Below, piece after piece: positions 1 to 5,642 of a stretch of DNA of 13,026 nt; the first letter of the stretch is position 1; each line of letters begins with the position of its first letter. Source of the DNA: an uncultured bacterium (GTDB lineage Bacteria; CALINM01); contig CALINM010000068.1 of the NCBI GenBank assembly GCA_938045315.1, forward strand, positions 1 through 13,026, given 5' to 3'. The translations under genes and the position numbers were made by a program. The notes below the pieces were generated by a model that made no database searches, had not been told where the DNA came from, and worked only from the letters and a program-made list of their open reading frames with translations.

Positions 1-240
1 AGAGTTAACTTTTTGTTTTAAAAAATCTAACTCTGAATTATTGCCATCCTCCTTCTTTTTTCTACCTATTAGCTGGGAAAGATTGTTTTTTTCTGCTCTT
101 AAATCTTCTGTTTTTTTTATTAGTGAACGCCTTTTTTCATCAAGAGATTTAAAATAGGAAAGGTCAAAATTCATCTGCCGTTGTCTGAGCATGCTTTCAA
201 CTAAATCCAGATTATCCCTTACAAATTTTATATCAAGCAT
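1..240 (-). CDS. serS: Seryl-tRNA synthetase, N-terminal part (partial)
   Basis: The first 80 codons of a - strand gene that runs off the left edge. The product would charge tRNA-Ser with serine in the cytoplasm. The start MLDIKFVRDNLDLVE followed by SLDEKRRSLIKKTEDLRAEK is the classic SerRS N-terminus: a short lead-in, then the first helix of the long antiparallel coiled-coil arm that grips the tRNA variable arm. The catalytic domain lies outside the window. An in-frame ATG two codons upstream (246) exists. I prefer 240 because most SerRS begin MLDIK, and because the predicted transcription start (about 243) would leave the upstream ATG untranscribed. The family call is secure; the start is moderately so. 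Confidence 0.93.
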   Translation of the reverse strand, partial: MLDIKFVRDNLDLVESMLRQRQMNFDLSYFKSLDEKRRSLIKKTEDLRAEKNNLSQLIGRKKKEDGNNSELDFLKQKVNS

Positions 241-249
241 AGCCATAAA

Positions 250-278
250 ATTTTACTATATTTACCCTTAAACTGCAA
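250..278 (-). promoter_or_regulatory. Predicted sigma-70 promoter of serS
   Basis: On the - strand, TTGCAG (278-273) and TAAAAT (255-250) are separated by 17 bases. The expected start of transcription is near 243-244, only about 3 nt before the ATG at 240, which would give an almost leaderless mRNA. An AAGGG stretch lies inside the spacer and so would not be transcribed as a ribosome binding site. Prediction by eye only. Confidence 0.45.
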
Positions 279-304
279 AAAATTTTTTCAAAATATAAGT
301 ATCC

Positions 305-334
305 TTGACAAACTTAAAAGCTAGATAATACAAT
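305..334 (+). promoter_or_regulatory. Predicted sigma-70 promoter of the 369-3549 operon
   Basis: A perfect -35 TTGACA (305-310) and a near-consensus -10 TACAAT (329-334) have an 18-base spacer. The expected transcription start is near 341, giving a leader of about 28 nt that carries GGAGG (356-360) ahead of the ATG at 369. It is divergent from the serS promoter. Confidence 0.6.
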
Positions 335-368
335 CTAAACCATAAAGATAGGTTTGGAGGAGTTAATA

Positions 369-983
369 ATGGAATTTTCAAAGATAGAAAAACCCGATAC
401 TAAAATTTATGAGGGCAAAAGGAAGTTATATTGCTTGCCCAATGTTTATCCTATCCCGGAGAGTAATACCAACTACAAATCTTTATGCTCCAGGTACTGG
501 CAAGAGGCAGAAATACAACTAAGCAAGCTTGAGCTAATGACACCTATTACAAAGGTTTTTTGTGAGATGATTTTTAAAGATGAGAATGCTCTTGAGATAC
601 TTTCTAAAATTGATGAATTTATGCATGATATGGTAGAAAAATATGCGAACAAGGGTGCCAAGATAGTTCCTGTTGAAGAAGAAGAGATATTTAGTTCCTA
701 TATAGATTGGGCAAATTGTTTAAAAGTAGTTCATTCTAAAAATGTTTTCGCCAAGATATTAGAGTTTTATAATGATATATCGAGTAGGCGCTTATCATTT
801 ATAAGTGATGTAATTAATAAAAATCTTAATTCATGTGAAGCGGGGCTTCTTATTATTAAGGATGAAGATAGAAGAAAAATAGCATTTCCAGAAGATGTGG
901 AGATATTTCTCGTAATACCTCCTGCATATGATGACATATTAAAGTTTATCAGGGATATGATAACAGGAAAATTGGAAAAATAA
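369..983 (+). CDS. Hypothetical protein, 204 aa
   Basis: I do not recognise this protein. The start is ATG 369, with GGAGG at 356-360 at good spacing; an in-frame TTG at 354 lies upstream but overlaps that site. The product is soluble and charged, with no signal peptide, membrane segment or Cys-rich metal motif. It looks mostly helical, with an acidic patch (VEEEEIF) near residues 101-107. The C-terminal 40 residues alternate in a way that suggests a beta-alpha unit (EIFLVIPPAYDDILKFI). It is the first gene of an operon: the next gene, a glycosyltransferase, starts 2 nt after its stop. The context suggests a role connected with surface glycan assembly or its control, but nothing in the sequence proves that. 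Confidence 0.8.
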   Translation: MEFSKIEKPDTKIYEGKRKLYCLPNVYPIPESNTNYKSLCSRYWQEAEIQLSKLELMTPITKVFCEMIFKDENALEILSKIDEFMHDMVEKYANKGAKIVPVEEEEIFSSYIDWANCLKVVHSKNVFAKILEFYNDISSRRLSFISDVINKNLNSCEAGLLIIKDEDRRKIAFPEDVEIFLVIPPAYDDILKFIRDMITGKLEK

Positions 984-985
984 AC

Positions 986-1780
986 ATGAATGCAAAAATT
1001 ACTGTAATCATAAATACTTACAATAGGCCTCATTACTTATCTAAAGTTTTAAATGCTTTTTTACATCAGACTTTCCCACCCGATGAAATTATAATAGCCG
1101 ATGATGGGTCAAAGGATGATACGAAGGAATTAATAGAAAATTATAAAAAAAAATCAAAAATACCAATAAATCATGTTTGGCATGAAGATAAGGGATTTAG
1201 ACTTGCTCAGATTAGAAATAAAGCTATAGCAAAATCTTCGGGTGATTACATTATAATTTGTGATGATGATTCAATTCCTGATATACATTTTGTGGAAGAT
1301 CATAATAAATATAAAATGACAGGTAGCTTTTTACAGGGACACAGAGTTTTGCTGGGTAAGCGTATCTCTAATGATATAAGTTATGAGAATTGCAATTTTT
1401 TTAATCTATTAAAATTTTATTTAATGGGAGAAGTAAGAAATATATCTAATGCTTTAAGATTACCTGTACCTTTAATAAGAATATCACAGGGGCTAAAAGG
1501 TATCAGGGGCTGCAACATGAGTTTTTATAAAAAAGACTTAATCTCAGTTAATGGGTATAATGAAGACATTGTTGGCTGGGGGAGAGAGGATGCAGAGCTT
1601 GCGGTTAGGTTATACAACAGGGGATTAAAGAAAAAAGATATAAAATTTAGGTTGTGTGTATATCATCTTTTCCACGATGAGTTTTCGAGGGAGAGATTGA
1701 AGAAAAACGATGAAATTTTAATGGAGACATTAAAAAAACATATTACCTATTGTGAAAATGGTATAGATAAGTACTTTTAA
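986..1780 (+). CDS. Family 2 glycosyltransferase with galactosyltransferase-type C-terminal domain
   Basis: A 264-aa cytoplasmic or membrane-peripheral GT-A fold sugar transferase. The N-terminus, KITVIINTYNRP, with ADDGSKDDT at about 38-46, is the nucleotide-sugar binding half. RNKAI (77-81) and CDDDSIPD (92-99) give the DxD metal/UDP-sugar site. The later block RGCNMSFYK to GWGREDAEL (up to about 205) matches the C-terminal Glyco_transf_7C region seen in chondroitin-polymerase-like and LPS enzymes, where the Asp/Glu supplies the catalytic base. There are no membrane segments. It starts 2 nt after the upstream stop, so translation is probably coupled. The donor and acceptor sugars cannot be read from the sequence. 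It probably works with the following glycosyltransferase on LPS or another surface polysaccharide. Confidence 0.9.
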   Translation: MNAKITVIINTYNRPHYLSKVLNAFLHQTFPPDEIIIADDGSKDDTKELIENYKKKSKIPINHVWHEDKGFRLAQIRNKAIAKSSGDYIIICDDDSIPDIHFVEDHNKYKMTGSFLQGHRVLLGKRISNDISYENCNFFNLLKFYLMGEVRNISNALRLPVPLIRISQGLKGIRGCNMSFYKKDLISVNGYNEDIVGWGREDAELAVRLYNRGLKKKDIKFRLCVYHLFHDEFSRERLKKNDEILMETLKKHITYCENGIDKYF

Positions 1781-1813
1781 TTTCAATTTTTTTTGAAATT
1801 TGCGGGAGAGATT

Positions 1814-2656
1814 ATGTATGATGTGTGTGGGTCTATTGTTCTCTATAAAAATGACCCCAAAATAGCTTCAAAGACAATAGAAAGTTTTTTTAATACCCCT
1901 TTAAAAGTGTTTCTATACCTTATAGATAATTCTCCCGATGATAGTTTGAAAATTTTAGCCCATTACACTAATAATTTAGAATATGTGTTCGTAAATAAAA
2001 ATATTGGATTTGGAGCAGGCCATAATATTGCCATAAGAAAAGCAATCAATAATGCTAAATATCATCTTGTTCTCAATCCTGACATTTATTTCAACAATGG
2101 GGTTCTTGAAGAGATTTTTTCTTTCATGGAAAATAATCATGATGTGGGTCTTTTGATGCCAAAAATCCTTTATCCTGATGGAAGGATTCAGTATTTGTGT
2201 AAAATGCTCCCCACACCTCTGGATATTTTTTTAAGAAGATTTCTGCCTTTCAAAAAAATTATAGAGAAAAGGAATGAGAGGTATGAATTAAGGTTTACTG
2301 GATATGACAGGATTATGAATGTCCCCTATCTTTCAGGGTGTTTTATGTTTTTAAGAAATAGCGTAATAAAAGAGATAGGTGCTTTTGATGAAAGATTTTT
2401 TATGTACTTTGAGGATACAGATTTGACAAGAAGAATCCATAGAAAATATAAAACCATTTATTTCCCATATGTGTCTGTAATTCACTGTTATGGTAAGGAA
2501 TCCTATAAAAAATTTAAGATTTTGCTAATCCATATAATGAGCACTTTTATCTACTTTAACAAATATGGTTGGTTTTTTGATCAAGAGAGAAAAGATATAA
2601 ACTTTAAATTAATTCATGATAAAAATTTTCTCTATCCAGATTTAAAATTGGGTTAA
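1814..2656 (+). CDS. Family 2 glycosyltransferase, rhamnosyltransferase (WbbL) type
   Basis: A 280-aa GT2 enzyme. SIVLYKND (7-14) and LIDNSPDD (36-43) form the nucleotide-binding half. NKNIGFGAGHN (61-71), LNPDIYF (87-93), SGCFMFLR (174-181) and the block from GAFDERFF to EDTDL (189-204) are the diagnostic run of the WbbL/rhamnosyltransferase-like family, with DTD supplying the acidic catalytic residues. The start is ATG 1814, because GGGAGAG at 1804-1810 sits just ahead of it. An in-frame TTG at 1793 would add seven residues but has no ribosome site. The gene follows the first glycosyltransferase by 33 nt and is followed by the LysR gene after 5 nt. The likely role is transfer of a deoxy-hexose such as rhamnose during cell-surface polysaccharide assembly. 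Family is secure, the substrate inferred. Confidence 0.9.
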   Translation: MYDVCGSIVLYKNDPKIASKTIESFFNTPLKVFLYLIDNSPDDSLKILAHYTNNLEYVFVNKNIGFGAGHNIAIRKAINNAKYHLVLNPDIYFNNGVLEEIFSFMENNHDVGLLMPKILYPDGRIQYLCKMLPTPLDIFLRRFLPFKKIIEKRNERYELRFTGYDRIMNVPYLSGCFMFLRNSVIKEIGAFDERFFMYFEDTDLTRRIHRKYKTIYFPYVSVIHCYGKESYKKFKILLIHIMSTFIYFNKYGWFFDQERKDINFKLIHDKNFLYPDLKLG

Positions 2657-2661
2657 AGGAG
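2655..2661 (+). promoter_or_regulatory. Ribosome binding site abutting the LysR start codon
   Basis: AAAGGAG touches the ATG at 2662 with no spacer and overlaps the TAA stop (2654-2656) of the upstream glycosyltransferase. Normal spacing is about 5-9 nt. No other in-frame start nearby fits the family, since the conserved LysR N-terminus begins right here. Translation may depend on ribosomes finishing the upstream gene. Confidence 0.45.
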
Positions 2662-3549
2662 ATGGATATACACAAATTAAAGGTTTTTTTAAGTGTTTAT
2701 AAACACAAAAGTTTTTCAAGGGCATCGAAAGATTTAAGGATTTCTCAGCCCACTATAACGGAGCACATTAAATACCTTGAAAATTATTTAGGAGTAAAAC
2801 TTTTTGACAGGATCGGTAGAAATATTTATCCCACTGAGCAAGCTCATCAATTGTATGAAAAATCTATAAATATCGTTGAAGCCTTTTATAATTTAAAAGA
2901 TCTTGTAAAAAAAGAGCATTATGGTGAAATTAAATTATTTTCAAGTTCCATACCGGGTAATTATATTCTTCCAAAATTTATAGTGAAATTTCTTGAAGAA
3001 CGAAAAGAATTTTGTATTAATCTTGAAGTAAGTGATAGCAAAGTAGTTATTGAAAAAATTGTTAATGATGAAGGTTATATAGGCTTTGTGGGAACGAAGC
3101 TAATCAATGATAAACTTGAATATGAAGTATTTAAAAAAGATGAAATTATACTCTCTGCATCAAGTAAATGTAAAATACCAGATAAAATAAATCTTTCCGA
3201 TTTAAAAAATTATAATTTTGTTTTACGTGAAGAGGGCTCAGGGACGAGACATGAAATTGAAAGATTTTTATTTTTGAAAGGAGTTGGATTTGATGATTTG
3301 AAAATTAATCTAATTGTTCAGAATAACGAAGTTATAAAAAAGATTTTGTTACAGGGTGATTATATATCTTTTCTTTCTGAGTTGAGTGCGAGAGAAGAGA
3401 TTGAAAGAGGATTATTAAAGAAGATTATTATTAATGATCTAAAGATTGAAAGGAATTTTTATATTGTTAAGAAAAGGCAGAGAACATTACCACTCAGGTA
3501 TAAAGTTTTTTTAGACTACATTATGTCTCATAAAAATGAAACTCCTTAA
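2662..3549 (+). CDS. LysR family transcriptional regulator, CysL / selenium-associated type
   Basis: A 295-aa DNA-binding regulator of standard LysR length. The N-terminal winged helix-turn-helix is plain: MDIHKLKVFLSVYKHKSFSR, then SQPTITEHIKYLE (about 29-41) and GVKLFDRIGR. The rest is a periplasmic-binding-protein-like effector domain. It carries SSIPGNYILPKF at about 95-106 and LREEGSGTR at about 188-196, features of the CysL-like group that also holds the regulators found with selenium-metabolism genes. No selenium or cysteine genes are in the window, so the target is unknown. It is the last gene of the 369-3549 operon, an unusual place for a LysR gene, which is more often divergent from its target. 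It has no terminator of its own. Family certain, subgroup moderately sure. Confidence 0.9.
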   Translation: MDIHKLKVFLSVYKHKSFSRASKDLRISQPTITEHIKYLENYLGVKLFDRIGRNIYPTEQAHQLYEKSINIVEAFYNLKDLVKKEHYGEIKLFSSSIPGNYILPKFIVKFLEERKEFCINLEVSDSKVVIEKIVNDEGYIGFVGTKLINDKLEYEVFKKDEIILSASSKCKIPDKINLSDLKNYNFVLREEGSGTRHEIERFLFLKGVGFDDLKINLIVQNNEVIKKILLQGDYISFLSELSAREEIERGLLKKIIINDLKIERNFYIVKKRQRTLPLRYKVFLDYIMSHKNETP

Positions 3550-3552
3550 ATT

Positions 3553-3581
3553 TTTACAATAAGGGCTTTTTATGGTAAAAT
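3553..3581 (+). promoter_or_regulatory. Predicted extended -10 promoter for a leaderless MEMO mRNA
   Basis: TTTACA (3553-3558) and TAAAAT (3576-3581) are 17 bases apart, and TGg directly before the -10 makes it an extended -10. The expected transcription start is 3588, exactly the A of the ATG. No Shine-Dalgarno sequence lies between. Prediction by eye. Confidence 0.5.
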
Positions 3582-3587
3582 TTCAAT

Positions 3588-4391
3588 ATGATAAGAGAAC
3601 CAGTAGTTGATGGGGTTTTTTATCCTTCAAATAAAGATAATTTAGAAAAAGTTTTAAAAAACTTTATAGCTCCAAATAAAGAGCAAGAAAGTTCAAAGAT
3701 GATAATATCGCCCCATGCTGGGTATATATATTCTGGTCACGTGGCAGGTGCAGTCTTCTCAAAAATTAAAGTGCCTGATAATGTAATAATTTTAGGTCCA
3801 AACCATACTGGGCTTGGGAGAAGATTTTCGATTATGAGTGAAGGGCAGTGGTTAACCCCTTTGGGTAGTGTTAAGATTAATGAAGAACTTGCAAGAATAA
3901 TTAAGAAAAAATCAAATCTCATAGAGGAAGATTATTTGGCTCATGCTCAGGAGCACTCAATAGAAGTTCAATTGCCCTTTATGATATATAAAAACCCCAA
4001 TCTTAAAATAGTTCCCATAAGCGTTATGTATGGTAACTATAATGTATTAAAAGAATTGGGGATTTTAATTGCAGAGAGTATTATGGAGTTTCAAGAGGAT
4101 GTATTAATCGTAGTTAGTTCTGATATGTCTCATTATTTAACACAAGATGAAGCTATAAAAAGGGATAGTATAGCGATAGAAAAAATATTAAATCTTGATG
4201 CTCTTGGTCTTCTGGAAGCTTGTAAAAGTTTTAATATATCTATGTGTGGTATCTACCCTTCAGTTATTGGGATTGAAGCAGTTAAAACATTAGGGGCAAA
4301 AGAATCTATACTAGTCAAATATGCCACTTCTGGTGATATCAATAGGGATTATAAAAAAGTTGTAGGTTATTGTGGCATTATTATTAAATGA
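3588..4391 (+). CDS. amrB: MEMO family protein (AmmeMemoRadiSam system protein B)
   Basis: A 267-aa protein, the usual length. It opens with REPVVDGVFYPS and carries SPHAGYIYSGH (41-51), ILGPNHTG (68-75), EHSIEVQLPF (about 121-130), SSDMSHY and CGIYPSVIG, the signature blocks of the MEMO family. The fold resembles class III extradiol dioxygenases, and the conserved histidines (H43, H51, H73 here) plus a late cysteine line the metal pocket. In bacteria and archaea it is one of three linked genes (AMMECR1, MEMO, radical SAM) of unknown chemistry; the other two are not in the window. It is monocistronic by context, with its own promoter. There is no ribosome binding site ahead of ATG 3588, in keeping with a leaderless transcript. 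Confidence 0.9.
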   Translation: MIREPVVDGVFYPSNKDNLEKVLKNFIAPNKEQESSKMIISPHAGYIYSGHVAGAVFSKIKVPDNVIILGPNHTGLGRRFSIMSEGQWLTPLGSVKINEELARIIKKKSNLIEEDYLAHAQEHSIEVQLPFMIYKNPNLKIVPISVMYGNYNVLKELGILIAESIMEFQEDVLIVVSSDMSHYLTQDEAIKRDSIAIEKILNLDALGLLEACKSFNISMCGIYPSVIGIEAVKTLGAKESILVKYATSGDINRDYKKVVGYCGIIIK

Positions 4392-4399
4392 AAAATAAT

Positions 4400-4413
4400 T
4401 TGACAATAGTCAA
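4400..4413 (+). promoter_or_regulatory. Crp/Fnr-type palindromic operator
   Basis: TTGACAATAGTCAA is a perfect inverted repeat, TTGAC-N4-GTCAA. It has the geometry of Fnr/Dnr-type sites (TTGAT-N4-ATCAA) with the inner pair changed from T/A to C/G. Its centre (4406.5) lies about 38-43 bases upstream of the start expected from the -10-like TATATT/TATTAT/TATTCT cluster at 4432-4442, which is the class II activator position. The TTGACA inside it is not a usable -35, because no -10 lies 16-18 bases downstream. I infer activation by a Crp/Fnr-family protein, for example an HcpR-, Dnr- or Fnr-like sensor of NO or oxygen status. Confidence 0.6.
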
Positions 4414-4470
4414 AGACATACCTCCACCCTTTATATTATTCTATATTTAAAAAAATCGGAGGTAATAAAA

Positions 4471-5172
4471 ATGCTAAGAAAAATAATTGAAATTGATGAA
4501 AATAAGTGTAATGGATGTGGTCTATGTGTCACGTCCTGTGCAGAGGGTGCAATAGCCATCATAAATGGTAAAGCTAAATTAATATCTGATAAATATTGTG
4601 ATGGATTAGGGGCATGCTTAAAGGAGTGTCCTGAAGGAGCACTCAAAATTGTGGAGAGAGAGGCTGAGCCTTTTGATGAATCAGCTGTTCATGAACATTT
4701 ACACAGCCTGAAAAAAGAATTGCCCTGTGGTTGTCCAGGTTCATCGGTTAGAAATTTAGAACCCTGCCCAGTTCCAGATAGTAGCTTAGATAATGATTTT
4801 GTTTTAAAAAGTGAACTTACAAATTGGCCTGTTCAGTTGACACTGGTTCCTCCAACAGCTCCATTTTTACGAGATAAAGAGGTTGTTCTTGCTGCCGATT
4901 GTGTACCCTTTGCCTATCCTAATTTTCATAAGGACTTTTTGAAGGGAAGGACCGTTTTAGTTGCCTGTCCAAAACTGGATGATTTCAAGGCGCATGTAGA
5001 AAAACTTGCTTTGATTTTAAAGATGGCAAATATAAAAAGATTAACAATTGTTCACATGGAAGTGCCCTGTTGCTTTGGGTTAAATCATATGGTAAATCAG
5101 GCAATGGATTTATCGGGTAAAAAAATTGAAGTTAATGAAGTAACAATAGGTGTAAGAGGTAATATTTTATAA
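4471..5172 (+). CDS. 4Fe-4S ferredoxin-domain protein (FrdX-like), 233 aa
   Basis: A cytoplasmic electron carrier. The N-terminal 60 residues are a bacterial ferredoxin fold: motif 1 is C13-x2-C16-x2-C19-x3-C23. Motif 2 is C43-x5-C49-x3-C53-P, in which the expected second cysteine (position 46) is Leu. The first cluster therefore has four Cys ligands and the second only three. After a linker comes CGCPGS (86-91), then a longer C-terminal domain with DCVPFAYPNF and VPCCFGLNHM, whose extra cysteines could hold another metal or disulfide; I do not know its function. A strong ribosome site, GGAGG (4458-4462), precedes ATG 4471. It is the first gene of a two-gene operon behind the Crp/Fnr-type box. 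Ferredoxins of this kind are known to be co-regulated with hybrid-cluster protein in anaerobes, so a nitrosative-stress role is plausible but inferred. Confidence 0.85.
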   Translation: MLRKIIEIDENKCNGCGLCVTSCAEGAIAIINGKAKLISDKYCDGLGACLKECPEGALKIVEREAEPFDESAVHEHLHSLKKELPCGCPGSSVRNLEPCPVPDSSLDNDFVLKSELTNWPVQLTLVPPTAPFLRDKEVVLAADCVPFAYPNFHKDFLKGRTVLVACPKLDDFKAHVEKLALILKMANIKRLTIVHMEVPCCFGLNHMVNQAMDLSGKKIEVNEVTIGVRGNIL

Positions 5173-5186
5173 AAAGGAGATAAATT

Positions 5187-5642
5187 ATGGCAAGATGCCC
5201 TGGACAGGATACACAATTTTGGAAATATGATGCAATTTACGATGTTAAATGCCCTCAATGTGGAGGAGATGTGGAGTTCTACAAAGATGAAGTTACGCAC
5301 AGGTGTAAAAATTGTGGTGCCACAGTTCTTAATGAAAAAATGGATCTTGCTTGTCTCAAGTGGTGTCCCTATGCAGAGCAATGTGTTGGTCCAGAAAGGT
5401 ATAAAGCAGTAAAGCAAGAAAAAGAGTTAGAAGAAAAGAGGAATGAAGACTTTAGAAAACTCTTGGAGTTAATCCCTGAAAGAGAGCTGGAAGTAAGAAA
5501 AACTTTTAAGGAACTTTTTTATAAAAACAAAGATTTGACAAAACTTTTTGACACTAATGAGCTTTTCTATATAAAAGAAAAGAATGAAGAGCTCTTTGAA
5601 AAGTGTATTGGATACTATAAAAAATTTATGGAGCAGCGCTAA
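5187..5642 (+). CDS. Small cysteine-rich zinc-ribbon protein, 151 aa, function unknown
   Basis: Conserved-looking but uncharacterised to me. It begins MARCPGQDTQFWKYDAIYDV. A zinc ribbon follows, with C22-x2-C25 and C40-x2-C43, then C56-x3-C60-x5-C66 in LACLKWCPYAEQCVG, which could bind a second metal or an iron-sulfur cluster together with C4. The remaining 85 residues are strongly charged and helical (EKELEEKRNEDF...), probably a coiled or bundled helix domain. A ribosome site, AAGGAG, lies 14 nt after the ferredoxin stop, so the two form one operon and may share an electron-transfer or redox-sensing job. Its stop codon overlaps that of the convergent flavodiiron gene. A rubrerythrin- or hemerythrin-like iron site is not evident. 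Confidence 0.8.
   Translation: MARCPGQDTQFWKYDAIYDVKCPQCGGDVEFYKDEVTHRCKNCGATVLNEKMDLACLKWCPYAEQCVGPERYKAVKQEKELEEKRNEDFRKLLELIPERELEVRKTFKELFYKNKDLTKLFDTNELFYIKEKNEELFEKCIGYYKKFMEQR
5639..5642. other. Overlapping stop codons of convergent genes
   Basis: The four bases CTAA contain TAA (5640-5642, +) ending the zinc-ribbon gene and, read in reverse, TAG (5641-5639, -) ending the flavodiiron gene. No hairpin terminator is visible on either side, so the transcripts should overlap and could pair as antisense RNAs. Confidence 0.9.

Noticed and set aside
4376-4400. Terminator after the MEMO gene (ATTATT ... AATAAT)
   Set aside because: Only a six-pair, all-A/T stem with no T tract; too weak to call.
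4400-4405. TTGACA as a normal sigma-70 -35 element for the ferredoxin gene
   Set aside because: The bases 16-18 downstream are tccacc-like with no -10 match. The TTGACA is better explained as half of the palindrome.
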